A stretch of 64,000 nt of DNA, taken from assembly GCF_014646255.1 (NCBI RefSeq), contig NZ_BMNC01000008.1:62001-126000 (forward strand), written 5' to 3'. The notes under the pieces were generated by a model. That model had not been told where the DNA came from, ran no database searches, and was given only the letters and a program-made list of their open reading frames with translations. The DNA is from Lentzea pudingi (GTDB lineage Bacteria; Actinomycetota; Actinomycetes; Mycobacteriales; Pseudonocardiaceae). The position numbers and the translations under genes were made by a program. Below are positions 32,150 to 40,799 of the stretch, piece by piece; position 1 is the first letter of the stretch; each line of letters opens with the position of its first letter.

Positions 32150-33586
32150 TCATTGCAGGCGGAATGTGGCACGTCTGCGCGCGTCGCGGTTGTTATTTGG
32201 TCTGGACAACACGAGACGACCGGTGTCATGTGCGAGATATGTGTCCGCGCCGGCACGCAGCGATACCGCGGTGCGGTCCGAGAGTCCTGGTATACGAACG
32301 AAGCTCGCCGCACGGCCGTACGCGTCGGTGTCCTCGAACGGGTCGATGCGGACCTGGTCCCCGTCCACCCGCACGTAGCGGTCGGGGAAGTTCACGGACT
32401 GCAGCGCGACCGTGCCGGAACCCAGAAATCCCGGTACGAACCGGAACTGCGAGTCGGCGACGTCGCGGACGTTGCCGTCGACCCGCAGCCGGTACTCGTA
32501 GTGCCGCACCACCAGCGACGGCGCGTCCAAAGGCGACAGCCGGACGATCGGCCCGCCACGGCCGACCGGGACGCCGAACGACGGGGTGCCGTCCGCGTTC
32601 CAGTGCAGCCGCTGGACGCGGGTGTGCCGGTTCGGGTCGAACAGCGGATCGCCGGTGATGTCGCGGTAGTCGCGCGCGTGGTAGACGAGCACGTCGGCCG
32701 ACCCCACCGTGGTGAACGAGTTGTGCCCCGGCCCGTACTGCGAGGTCGCGGCGTTGGTCGTGAACACCGGCGAGGGCGACTTCGTCCACGACCGAGCGTC
32801 CAGCAGGTTCGCGTTCTCATCGGCGGTGAGCAGGCCCATGCAGTAGCGGGCGTCGGTGGCGCTCGCCGAGTACGTCACGAACACGCGGCCGTTGCGGATC
32901 AGCACCGCCGGCCCCTCGTTCACCTTGAAGCCCTGCACCTCCCACGGCAGCGTCGGCGTCGCGATCCGCACCGGCGCGCTCTTCAACGCGAGCGGTGAGG
33001 CCATCTCGGCGATGTAGAGGTTCGAGTTGGTGGCGATGCCGGGCTCGCTCTGCGCCCACAGGAAGTAGCGCTTGCCGCGGTGCGCGAAAGTGGTCGCGTC
33101 GAGTGTGAACGTGTCCCAAGCCGTCACCATCTGCCCGCGCAGCACCCAGCCGCCCTCGCGCGGGTCGGCGTTCGGCGACTCCAGCACGTAGGTGCGGATG
33201 CGGAACGGTTCGTCCTTGTCGCCCGCGGCGAAGTAGACGTACCACTTGCCGTCGATGCGGTGCAGTTCCGGCGCCCAGATGTACCCGCCCATCTTCCCCG
33301 ACGCGGGCCGCCGCCAGATGGTGCGCTCACGGGCGGCGGTCAGACCGTCCAGAGTGGACGCGCCCCGGATGACGACCCGGTCGTACTCGGGCACGGACCC
33401 GGTCAGGTAGTACATGCCGGCGGTCGGCGGCGTGATGAACGGGTCGGCGCGCTGCTCGACGAGGGGGTTGCCGGTCGGCACCTCCGCGACGGGTTCGGCG
33501 GCGGTGGCGGTGGGCGTGGCGGAGGTGAGCGCGCCGGTCGCGGCGAGCACACCACCCGTGGCCAGCAGAGATCGTCGGGTGATCAC
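32150..33586 (-). CDS. Secreted GH43 exo-alpha-1,5-L-arabinofuranosidase with CBM42 (AbfB) domain
   Basis: This 478-residue enzyme resembles the Streptomyces Araf43A type that releases arabinose from arabinan ends. TRRSLLATGG at the N-terminus is a Tat signal. The five-bladed GH43 domain (about 35-340) shows ADPFITPPTAGMYYLTG (general base Asp), TLDATTF (pKa-modulating Asp) and KVNEGPAVL (general acid Glu). The AbfB/CBM42 domain (about 345-478) begins HYEYRLRVDGNV and binds arabinofuranose side chains. The GTG start overlaps the GH51 stop (GTGA), so the pair is coupled. It ends 34 bp before the AraR operator. Confidence 0.9.
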   Translation of the reverse strand: MITRRSLLATGGVLAATGALTSATPTATAAEPVAEVPTGNPLVEQRADPFITPPTAGMYYLTGSVPEYDRVVIRGASTLDGLTAARERTIWRRPASGKMGGYIWAPELHRIDGKWYVYFAAGDKDEPFRIRTYVLESPNADPREGGWVLRGQMVTAWDTFTLDATTFAHRGKRYFLWAQSEPGIATNSNLYIAEMASPLALKSAPVRIATPTLPWEVQGFKVNEGPAVLIRNGRVFVTYSASATDARYCMGLLTADENANLLDARSWTKSPSPVFTTNAATSQYGPGHNSFTTVGSADVLVYHARDYRDITGDPLFDPNRHTRVQRLHWNADGTPSFGVPVGRGGPIVRLSPLDAPSLVVRHYEYRLRVDGNVRDVADSQFRFVPGFLGSGTVALQSVNFPDRYVRVDGDQVRIDPFEDTDAYGRAASFVRIPGLSDRTAVSLRAGADTYLAHDTGRLVLSRPNNNRDARRRATFRLQ

Positions 33587-36051
33587 GAGCGGCTCCTGAT
33601 CCGGAGGAACGTGACGGAGTGGGGCGGGAACGTGTGGGTGAAGCTGCTCGCGACCTTGACCTGCTCGGCGCGCGAGCGGACGGGCTGGGCGAACTCGGTG
33701 TTCACGTCGTCGGGACGGGCCTCCAGCACGGTCGCCCGCGCCGTCGAGGACACCGGGACGCCGAGGTCGACGCGCGTGCGTGCCGCGTTGTCCTGGGCGT
33801 TGACCACCTTGACGATCAGCTCACCGGTGGCGAGGTCGCGCGTGACGACCTGGCGGAACGGCTCGGCCAGCTTGTCGTCGGTGAACTCGCCCCACTTCTG
33901 GCCGTCGAGGAACAGCGTGACGTGCCGGCCGCGGACCTCGACGCGCACGTCGTACGTGCGGCCGGTGTCGATGCGGGTGTTGTTGCTGACGAGCACGCTC
34001 TTGCCGCCGCCGACGGCCTTCTCGACCGCGGACTGGGTGTTGTTCCAGCCGCCGAGGTTCCACCAGTAGTAGTTGCCGGTGTCCTGCACGCCGAACGCGA
34101 CGAGGAAGCCCTCACGACCGGACTGCTTCGTGGCCTTTAGGTTCAGCGTGTAGTCGCGCCAGGTCTTGTCCCCCGCCGTGACGAGCGTGTCCTCGGCGGC
34201 CGCGTCGGACTGGACGTAGGCGCCGTTCACGACGTTCCACGCGCCACGGCCGGACTTCGTCCACCGGGCGTCGGTCCCGGAGAAGTCGTCGCTGAACAGC
34301 GACTGCCCGGACGCGTTGGTCACGTTCACATCGTCGTAGCTGGCGGCCGTGGCCCAGGTCGAGAGGCCGATCGCCCCCGTGATGGGCGCCTGGGTGGACG
34401 GCGTGGCGGACGCGGTGCTCGGCACGACGTGGTCGCCCACGTTGTTCATGAAGAGCTTCTGCACCTCGTAGCTCGCCGAGCCCCACGACGCGTGGTTGTT
34501 GAACCAGATCATGTCCGGGCGCCACTGGACGTAGTCCTCGTTGGCCAGCAGCGGCGCGTAGGAGGCGAGCTTCACGACGTCGGCGTTGCGTTCGAGCCCG
34601 GTCATGAACGCCGCTTCGCTCAGCGCGTTGGAGAACTTGTTGTCCTGGGAGGCGTACTCGCCGAGGAACACCTTGGGACCGTTGCGGTCGTAGGAGTCGT
34701 AGCGGTTGTTGTTCTCCAGGAACCATCTCGGGCTGTTGTAGTAGTGCTCGTCGATCATTTTCACGCCGGCCTGCTTGTTCAGCTGCCACAGGCGGTCGAA
34801 CGTGCCGCCGGTGTCGTCGGGGCCGGAGTTGCTGACGACGGTGATGGCCGGGTACTTCGCGTTGATGGCGTCGCGGAACTTCGTGAAGCGCGCCATGAAC
34901 TCGTCGGGCAGGTTCTCCTCGTTGCCGACCGCGAGGTGGGTGAGCTTGAACGGCTTGGGGTGCCCCATCTCGGCGCGCTTGCGGCCCCAGACCGAGTCGG
35001 CGGGACCGTTCGCGAACTCGATCAGGTCCAGCGTGTCCTGGATGTGCCGCTGCAACAGCGCGGGGTCGTCGGTGGCGCGGTTCTGCCCGCAGCCGGTGAC
35101 GAGCGCCGGCACGACGGGCAGCGGCATGGCGCCGACGTCCTCGGAGAACTGGAAGTACTCGTAGTAGCCGAGACCGTAGGACTGGTTGTAGCCCCAGAAG
35201 TTCCAGTTCGTCGCGCGCTGCTCGACCGGGCCGATGGTGTCCTTCCACTGGTACGAGCGGCGGCGCTCGAAGTTCGGCGCGTCGTAGCCGTAGTGGCTGC
35301 CGGTGTTGACCAGACAGCCGCCGGGGAAGCGGACGAAGCCGGGCTTCAGCGCGGCGATCTTCTCGGCGAGGTCTCGGCGCAGGCCGTGGCCCTTGAAGGT
35401 GTCCTGCGGCAGCAACGAGATCATGTCGAGGCGCAGGGTGCCGGTGCCGCCGCCGGTCACCAGGAGCCTGCCCGTCGTGGTGGAGCTCTTCGCGCGGATC
35501 GTGCCGCTGTACCGGGTCCAGCCGTCGCCGCGGACCTGGACCTCGACCGGGTCACCCAGGGCGGTGCCGGCGGGGTCGGTGATCGTGGCGGTGAGCTGCG
35601 CGGCCTGATCGGCACGCGCCCACACGGAGAAGTCGTAGCGCTGGCCGCTCCGCACGGCGATGCCGCTGTTGTAGCCGGAGTTGATGACCCCGGCGGGCAG
35701 GCCCAGCTTCAGGTAGCGGCGGTTGCGCTCGTTCATGCGGCCGCTGTCGTCGGCGACGTCCACGGTGCCGCTGTGCGGCGCCCAGGAGGTGAGGCCGTGG
35801 TAGCTCGCGTTGTCCGCCGGGTCGTACTCGAACGAGCGGTTCTGCACCAGCTCGGCGTACAGGCCGCCGTCGGCGGCGCGGTTGATGTCCTCGAAGAACA
35901 CGCCGTACATCGAGTCGTCGATCGACGGGCCCTTCCCGGCCGTGTCGATCTTCAGCGTGTAGTCGGTTTCGGCGGCCGCCCCGGATCCGGGAACGGCGAC
36001 CAGCAGGCTGGCCGCGAGAGCGGCGCTCAACAGGACGTGCTTGCGGGGCAC
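33583..36051 (-). CDS. Secreted GH51 alpha-L-arabinofuranosidase with carbohydrate-binding and LamG-like modules
   Basis: This 822-residue secreted enzyme removes arabinofuranose from arabinan or arabinoxylan. GTG 36051 has GGAGGG upstream and starts the signal peptide VLLSAALAASLLVAVPG. A CBM4_9-like beta-sandwich (about 110-230) precedes the barrel. Catalytic Glu residues lie in LAVGNEENLPDE (acid/base) and VFLGEYAS (nucleophile). A concanavalin-like module (about 560-740, from SLFSDDFSG to FLDGQKWGEF) is inserted before the C-terminal strand domain. Most bacterial GH51 enzymes are intracellular and about 500 residues, so this is the larger secreted form. It is coupled to GH43-CBM42 and divergent from the arabinose importer. 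Confidence 0.9.
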   Translation of the reverse strand: MPRKHVLLSAALAASLLVAVPGSGAAAETDYTLKIDTAGKGPSIDDSMYGVFFEDINRAADGGLYAELVQNRSFEYDPADNASYHGLTSWAPHSGTVDVADDSGRMNERNRRYLKLGLPAGVINSGYNSGIAVRSGQRYDFSVWARADQAAQLTATITDPAGTALGDPVEVQVRGDGWTRYSGTIRAKSSTTTGRLLVTGGGTGTLRLDMISLLPQDTFKGHGLRRDLAEKIAALKPGFVRFPGGCLVNTGSHYGYDAPNFERRRSYQWKDTIGPVEQRATNWNFWGYNQSYGLGYYEYFQFSEDVGAMPLPVVPALVTGCGQNRATDDPALLQRHIQDTLDLIEFANGPADSVWGRKRAEMGHPKPFKLTHLAVGNEENLPDEFMARFTKFRDAINAKYPAITVVSNSGPDDTGGTFDRLWQLNKQAGVKMIDEHYYNSPRWFLENNNRYDSYDRNGPKVFLGEYASQDNKFSNALSEAAFMTGLERNADVVKLASYAPLLANEDYVQWRPDMIWFNNHASWGSASYEVQKLFMNNVGDHVVPSTASATPSTQAPITGAIGLSTWATAASYDDVNVTNASGQSLFSDDFSGTDARWTKSGRGAWNVVNGAYVQSDAAAEDTLVTAGDKTWRDYTLNLKATKQSGREGFLVAFGVQDTGNYYWWNLGGWNNTQSAVEKAVGGGKSVLVSNNTRIDTGRTYDVRVEVRGRHVTLFLDGQKWGEFTDDKLAEPFRQVVTRDLATGELIVKVVNAQDNAARTRVDLGVPVSSTARATVLEARPDDVNTEFAQPVRSRAEQVKVASSFTHTFPPHSVTFLRIRSRS

Positions 36052-36071
36052 AGGTTCCCTCCAAGCTCGGA

Positions 36072-36085
36072 AGTGAGCGTTAACA
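36072..36085. promoter_or_regulatory. AraR-like operator upstream of GH51
   Basis: AGTGAGCGTTAACA resembles the reverse complement of TGTTATCGCTAACA-type sites. It lies 20 bp upstream of the GH51 start codon. Confidence 0.65.
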
Positions 36086-36128
36086 TAGGGCTGCCAACTC
36101 GTTACGAGCAAGACCTTGACGCGAAAGT

Positions 36129-36142
36129 TGTGAGCGTTCACT
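36129..36142. promoter_or_regulatory. AraR-like operator upstream of the YtfQ-type importer
   Basis: TGTGAGCGTTCACT matches 13 of 14 bases of the site at 25329. It lies 70 bp upstream of the binding-protein start and 77 bp upstream of GH51, so it can serve both divergent promoters. Confidence 0.65.
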
Positions 36143-36212
36143 CTTGTCCACCTGACAACCGCGGACACGCGGTCGAGCTCCGCGACACCGTCGTCACCCC
36201 GGAGGAATCCCA

Positions 36213-37181
36213 GTGCTGAAGAAGATCACGACAGTCGCCAGCGTGGTCCTGCTGAGCGCGCTCACCGCGTGCGGTTCAGGAGACGGTGCGGGCACCGGTT
36301 CGTCCGGTAGCGGCACCATCACGATGGGCTTCGCCCAGGTGGGTGCGGAGAGTGGCTGGCGCACCGCCAACACCAAGTCGATCCAGGACGAGGCCAAGGC
36401 GGCCGGGATCGAGCTCAAGTTCTCCGACGCGCAGCAGAAGCAGGAGAACCAGATCAAGGCGATCCGCTCCTACATCCAGCAGAAGGTCTCGGTGATCGCG
36501 TTCAGCCCCGTCGTCGAGACCGGCTGGGACACCGTGCTGCAGGAGGCCAAGCGCGCCAACATCCCGGTGATCCTCACCGACCGCTCGATCGACTCCGACG
36601 ACACGTCGCTCTACAAGACGTTCCTCGGTTCGGACTTCGTCGAGGAGGGTCGCAAGGCCGGCGACTGGCTGGTGGCCAACGCCTCCGGCCCGACGAACGT
36701 GGTGGAGCTGCAGGGCACCACGGGCGCGGCGCCCGCGATCGACCGCAAGAAGGGCTTCGAGGAGAAGATCGCCTCCAAGTCCGACATCAAGGTCGTCGCG
36801 TCGCAGACCGGTGACTTCACCAGGTCGGGCGGCAAGCAGGTCATGGAGGCGTTCCTCAAGTCCCAGCCGAAGATCGACGTGGTGTACGCCCACAACGACG
36901 ACATGGGCCTGGGCGCGATCGAGGCCATCAAGGCGGCCGGCAAGGTGCCCGGCAAGGACATCAAGATCATCACCGTGGACGCGGTGAAGGACGGCATGCA
37001 GGCCCTGGCCAACGGCGAGATCAACTTCATCGTCGAGTGCAACCCGTTGCTGGGCAAGCAGCTGATGGACCTCACGAAGAAGGTCGTCGCCGGTGAGCAG
37101 GTGCCGGAGCGGGTCGTGACCGAGGAGGGCACGTTCACGCAGGAGCAGGCGAAGACCGCGCTCCCGCAGCGCCAGTACTGA
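36213..37181 (+). CDS. ABC transporter sugar-binding lipoprotein, YtfQ-like
   Basis: This 322-residue lipoprotein is close to E. coli YtfQ, which binds furanose sugars: GFAQVGAESGWRTANTKS, SDAQQKQENQIKAIRSYIQQ, FSPVVETGWDTVL, AIDRKKGFEEKI and YAHNDDMGLGAIEAIK. The lipobox LLSALTAC ends the signal peptide. GTG 36213 has a strong GGAGGAAT site. E. coli uses the system for galactofuranose; here the divergent GH51, the operator and the araBDA genes favour L-arabinofuranose or arabinose. That substrate is inferred. It is first in the operon with ATPase, two permeases and expansin. Confidence 0.92.
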   Translation: MLKKITTVASVVLLSALTACGSGDGAGTGSSGSGTITMGFAQVGAESGWRTANTKSIQDEAKAAGIELKFSDAQQKQENQIKAIRSYIQQKVSVIAFSPVVETGWDTVLQEAKRANIPVILTDRSIDSDDTSLYKTFLGSDFVEEGRKAGDWLVANASGPTNVVELQGTTGAAPAIDRKKGFEEKIASKSDIKVVASQTGDFTRSGGKQVMEAFLKSQPKIDVVYAHNDDMGLGAIEAIKAAGKVPGKDIKIITVDAVKDGMQALANGEINFIVECNPLLGKQLMDLTKKVVAGEQVPERVVTEEGTFTQEQAKTALPQRQY

Positions 37182-37204
37182 GTCCGCCCGCTCCACGAGA
37201 GACT

Positions 37205-37248
37205 GTCGGTGGTCGTGGTCGCACCAGCCCGCGACCGCGACCACCGAC
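37205..37248 (+). terminator. Attenuating hairpin between binding-protein and ATPase genes (first)
   Basis: An 18-bp stem with one mismatch joins GTCGGTGGTCGTGGTCGC (37205-37222) and GCGACCGCGACCACCGAC (37231-37248), with an 8-base loop. It lies 23 bp after the binding-protein stop. It probably stops most transcripts or protects their 3' end, giving more binding protein than membrane parts. Confidence 0.75.
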
Positions 37249-37261
37249 TCCCCAAGCCCGG

Positions 37262-37299
37262 GGGGCCCGTCACACGCGCGCATCCGCGTGACGGGCCCC
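37262..37299 (+). terminator. Attenuating hairpin between binding-protein and ATPase genes (second)
   Basis: A perfect 12-bp stem, GGGGCCCGTCAC (37262-37273) with GTGACGGGCCCC (37288-37299), has a 14-base loop. It follows the first hairpin directly and ends 28 bp before the ATPase start. Confidence 0.72.
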
Positions 37300-37327
37300 G
37301 CGGTCCCAGCGACGAAGGCCAGCGCCC

Positions 37328-38863
37328 ATGACCGAGTCACCGCCGCCAGTCGTCGAGATGCGGGGCATCAGCCTCGCGTTTCCCGGCGTGAAGGCGTTGC
37401 AGGACGTCGACTTCCGGCTGTTCCCCGGTGAAGTGCACGCCCTCATGGGCGAGAACGGCGCCGGGAAGTCCACCCTCATCAAGACGTTGACCGGCGTGCA
37501 CCGTCCCGACGCCGGTGAGACGGTGCTGGCGGGCGAGGCCGTGGCGTTCTCCTCCCCCGGCGAGGCCCAGCACGCCGGGATCAGCACGGTCTACCAGGAG
37601 GTCAACCTCTGCGCGAACCTCACGGTCGCGGAGAACATCCTGCTGGGCCGGGAACCCCGCCGCCTCGGCGGCATCGACTTCCCGGCGATGCGGCGCCGTG
37701 CCGCGGAGGTGCTCGCGCGCATCGGCGTGCACATCGACCCGGCGTCGAGCCTCAGCGAACACCCGATCGCCGTGCAGCAGCTGGTCGCCATCGCCCGTGC
37801 GATCGCGGTCGACTGCCGCGTGCTCGTCCTCGACGAGCCGACGTCCAGTCTGGACGCGGGCGAGGTCGCCGAACTGTTCCGGATCATGCGGGTCCTGCGC
37901 GACGAGGGCGTGGCGATCCTGTTCGTGTCGCATTTCCTCGACCAGGTCTACGAGATCTCCGACCGGATGACGGTGCTGCGCAACGGAATGCTCGTCGGTG
38001 AGCACCTCACCGCGGACGTGGACCGGCGCTCGCTCATCTCGCAGATGATCGGTCGCGACCTCGGCACGCTGGAGGCGATCGAGGACGCCGCCGAGAAGCG
38101 CACGGCCCAGGGCCCGGTGCTGGTGCAGGCCGAGGGCCTCGGCAGGCGCGGCGCGATCGAGCCGTTCGACCTCGAGATCCGCGCGGGTCAGGTCGTCGGC
38201 CTCGCGGGCCTGCTGGGCTCCGGGCGCACGGAACTGGCCCGGTTGCTCTTCGGCGCCGACCGCGCGGACTCCGGCAGGCTGCTCGTGGACGGCGCACCGC
38301 TGCGCCTGCGCGGCCCCCGCTCGGCGATCGCCGCGGGCATCGCGTTCAGCTCGGAGGACCGCAAGGGCGAGGGCCTGGTCGCGGACCTCTCGATCCGCGA
38401 CAACCTGGTGCTCGCGATGCAGGCGGCGCGCGGCTGGACCCGCCCGCTGCCGCGCCGGACCAAGGACCACCTGGTCGAGAAGTACCTGAAGGCACTGGAC
38501 ATCAGGCCCGCCAACCCGGACGCGCTGGTGCGCACCCTGTCGGGCGGCAACCAGCAGAAGGTCCTCCTGGCGCGCTGGCTCGTCACCGAACCACGCCTGC
38601 TGATCCTCGACGAACCGACCCGCGGCATCGACATCGGCGCCAAGGCCCAGATCCAGCAGCTCGTCACGACGCTGGCGGCGGAGGGCACCGCGGTGCTGTT
38701 CATCTCCGCGGAACTGGAGGAGGTCGTGCGCATCGCGGACCGGATCGTGGTGCTGCGCGACCGGCGCAAGATCGCCGAGCTGGACGGCTCGGCGACCGGC
38801 GTGGACGAGGTCGTCGAACTGATCGCGGGCGGCGCGGCGCCGGACAAGGAAGTGGTCTCATGA
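37328..38863 (+). CDS. Sugar ABC transporter ATPase, YtfR-like (two nucleotide-binding domains)
   Basis: This 511-residue ATPase powers the YtfQ-type importer. The first half has Walker A GENGAGKST and Walker B VLVLDEPTSSLD; the second half has the signature LSGGNQQKVLLARWL and Walker B LLILDEPTRGID. The second Walker A is degenerate (GLLGSGRTELARLLFG), as usual in monosaccharide importers of the RbsA/XylG type. It overlaps the next permease gene by ATGA. Confidence 0.94.
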   Translation: MTESPPPVVEMRGISLAFPGVKALQDVDFRLFPGEVHALMGENGAGKSTLIKTLTGVHRPDAGETVLAGEAVAFSSPGEAQHAGISTVYQEVNLCANLTVAENILLGREPRRLGGIDFPAMRRRAAEVLARIGVHIDPASSLSEHPIAVQQLVAIARAIAVDCRVLVLDEPTSSLDAGEVAELFRIMRVLRDEGVAILFVSHFLDQVYEISDRMTVLRNGMLVGEHLTADVDRRSLISQMIGRDLGTLEAIEDAAEKRTAQGPVLVQAEGLGRRGAIEPFDLEIRAGQVVGLAGLLGSGRTELARLLFGADRADSGRLLVDGAPLRLRGPRSAIAAGIAFSSEDRKGEGLVADLSIRDNLVLAMQAARGWTRPLPRRTKDHLVEKYLKALDIRPANPDALVRTLSGGNQQKVLLARWLVTEPRLLILDEPTRGIDIGAKAQIQQLVTTLAAEGTAVLFISAELEEVVRIADRIVVLRDRRKIAELDGSATGVDEVVELIAGGAAPDKEVVS

Positions 38864-39840
38864 AGAACCGCCTGTTGTGGCCCTTGCTGGCACTGGCCGC
38901 GCTCCTGCTGCTGAACCTCGCCGTCACGCCGTCCTTCTTCGCGCTGCGCATCCAGGACGGCCACCTCTACGGCGGTCTGGTCGACGTGCTGAAGAACGGC
39001 GCGCCGACCCTCCTGATCGCACTGGGCATGACGCTCGTGATCGCCACCCGCGGCATCGACCTCTCCGTCGGCGCGGTGGCCGCGATCGCGGGCGCGGTGA
39101 CGTGTGTCCACATCGGAACGTCGGACAGCACCGGTACCGCACTGGCAGGCATGGCGATCGCGCTCGTGCTCTGCGCGGTGCTCGGACTGTGGAACGGGTT
39201 CCTGGTGGCGGGCATGGGCATCCAGCCCATCATCGCGACGCTCGTGCTGATGACGGCCGGGCGCGGCGTGGCGATGCTCGTGACCGAGGGCCAGATCGTC
39301 ACGGTCAACAACACGGCGTACCGGCAGGTCGGCGCCGGGTTCGTGGTGCTGCCGGTCTCGATCCTGATCAGCCTGCTCGTGCTGGGGCTGGTGGCGTTCG
39401 TGACCCGCAAGACCGCGCTGGGTATGCTGATCGAGGCCGTCGGTGTGAACCCCGAGGCGTCGCGGCTGGCCGGCGTGCGCTCACGGACCATCATCTGGAC
39501 CGTCTACGTGTTCGCCGCGGTGTGCGCGGGCATCGCCGGGCTGATGATCAGTTCCAACGTCAGCGCGGCCGACGCGAACAACGCCGGGTTGTGGATCGAG
39601 ATGGACGCCATCCTCGCCGTCGTCATCGGCGGCACGTCGCTCGCGGGCGGGCGGTACTCGCTCACCGGCACGCTGATCGGCGCGCTGATCATCCAGACCC
39701 TCACCACGACCGTCTACACGATCGGCGTCGCCCCGGAGGTGACGCTGGTCTTCAAGGCCGTCGTCGTCATCGCCGTGTGCCTGGTCCAGGCACCCAAGGC
39801 CCGTGCCGCACTGAGCTTCCGGAAGGTGGCCGTCTCATGA
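38860..39840 (+). CDS. Sugar ABC transporter permease, YtfT-like
   Basis: This 326-residue permease has about nine hydrophobic segments and the RbsC-family motifs TRGIDLSVGAVAAIAGAV and AVVIGGTSLAGGRYSLTGTL. It resembles E. coli YtfT. Start and stop overlap with both neighbours (ATGA each), so stoichiometric synthesis with the ATPase and the YjfF-like partner is likely. Confidence 0.92.
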   Translation: MKNRLLWPLLALAALLLLNLAVTPSFFALRIQDGHLYGGLVDVLKNGAPTLLIALGMTLVIATRGIDLSVGAVAAIAGAVTCVHIGTSDSTGTALAGMAIALVLCAVLGLWNGFLVAGMGIQPIIATLVLMTAGRGVAMLVTEGQIVTVNNTAYRQVGAGFVVLPVSILISLLVLGLVAFVTRKTALGMLIEAVGVNPEASRLAGVRSRTIIWTVYVFAAVCAGIAGLMISSNVSAADANNAGLWIEMDAILAVVIGGTSLAGGRYSLTGTLIGALIIQTLTTTVYTIGVAPEVTLVFKAVVVIAVCLVQAPKARAALSFRKVAVS

Positions 39841-40799
39841 CCGCTCTCGCCCCTCGGGTGCCGACGCGGTTCCTGCCGGTGCTGGCGACCGTCGCGCTGT
39901 TCGTCCTCGCGTTCGGGGTCGGTTCGGCGCGCTACGACGGCTTCGCGTCCGGCCAGGTGATCGCGAACCTGTTCATCGACAACGCCTTCCTCATCGTGCT
40001 CGCGGCGGGCATGACGTTCGTGATCCTCAGCGGCGGCATCGACCTGTCCGTCGGCTCGGTCGTGGCGTTGTCCACGATGATCACGGCGTCGGGTCTCAAG
40101 GCCGGGTGGCCGGTTCCGCTCGTCATCGTCGTCGTCCTGCTGACCGGGTCGACGCTCGGGCTGCTGATGGGGCTGGTGATCCACAAGTTCGACATCCAGC
40201 CGTTCATCGTCACCCTCGCCGGCATGTTCCTGGCCCGCGGCCTGTGCTTCCTGATCAGCGTGGAGTCGGTGTCCATCAAGGACAAGACGTTCCGCGCCGT
40301 CGCCACCGCCGCGATCGAACTTCCCGGCGGCGTCACGATCACGTACAACGTCGTGATCGCGCTGCTGGTCGTCGCCGCCGCGATGTACGTGCTGCACCGC
40401 ACCCGCTTCGGCCGTTCGGTCTACGCGGTGGGCGGCAACGAGTCGTCCGCGCTGCTGATGGGCCTGCCGACGACCCGCGTGAAGGTCGGTGTGTACGTCA
40501 TCAGCGGCCTCTGCTCGTCGCTGGCCGGACTGCTGTTCAGCCTCTACATGCTCTCCGGCTACGGACTGCACGCGGTCGGCATGGAACTCGACGCCATCGC
40601 GGCCGTCGTGATCGGCGGGACGCTGCTGGCGGGCGGTGTCGGGTACGTGCTCGGCGGGCTGGCCGGAGTGCTGGTGCTCGGCACGATCCAGACGCTGATC
40701 TCGTTCCAGGGCACGCTCAGCTCGTGGTGGACGAAGATCGTGATCGGTGTGCTGCTGCTGGTGTTCATCGCGGTGCAGAGGACTATGGTTCGGCGGTGA
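39837..40799 (+). CDS. Sugar ABC transporter permease, YjfF-like
   Basis: This 320-residue permease pairs with the YtfT-like protein. Motifs include FVILSGGIDLSVGSVVALS, YAVGGNESSALLMGLPT and AVVIGGTLLAGGVGYVLGGL. ATG 39837 overlaps the previous stop. Its TGA overlaps the GTG start of the expansin gene (GTGA), so a wall-loosening protein is translated from the sugar importer operon. Confidence 0.92.
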   Translation: MTALAPRVPTRFLPVLATVALFVLAFGVGSARYDGFASGQVIANLFIDNAFLIVLAAGMTFVILSGGIDLSVGSVVALSTMITASGLKAGWPVPLVIVVVLLTGSTLGLLMGLVIHKFDIQPFIVTLAGMFLARGLCFLISVESVSIKDKTFRAVATAAIELPGGVTITYNVVIALLVVAAAMYVLHRTRFGRSVYAVGGNESSALLMGLPTTRVKVGVYVISGLCSSLAGLLFSLYMLSGYGLHAVGMELDAIAAVVIGGTLLAGGVGYVLGGLAGVLVLGTIQTLISFQGTLSSWWTKIVIGVLLLVFIAVQRTMVRR

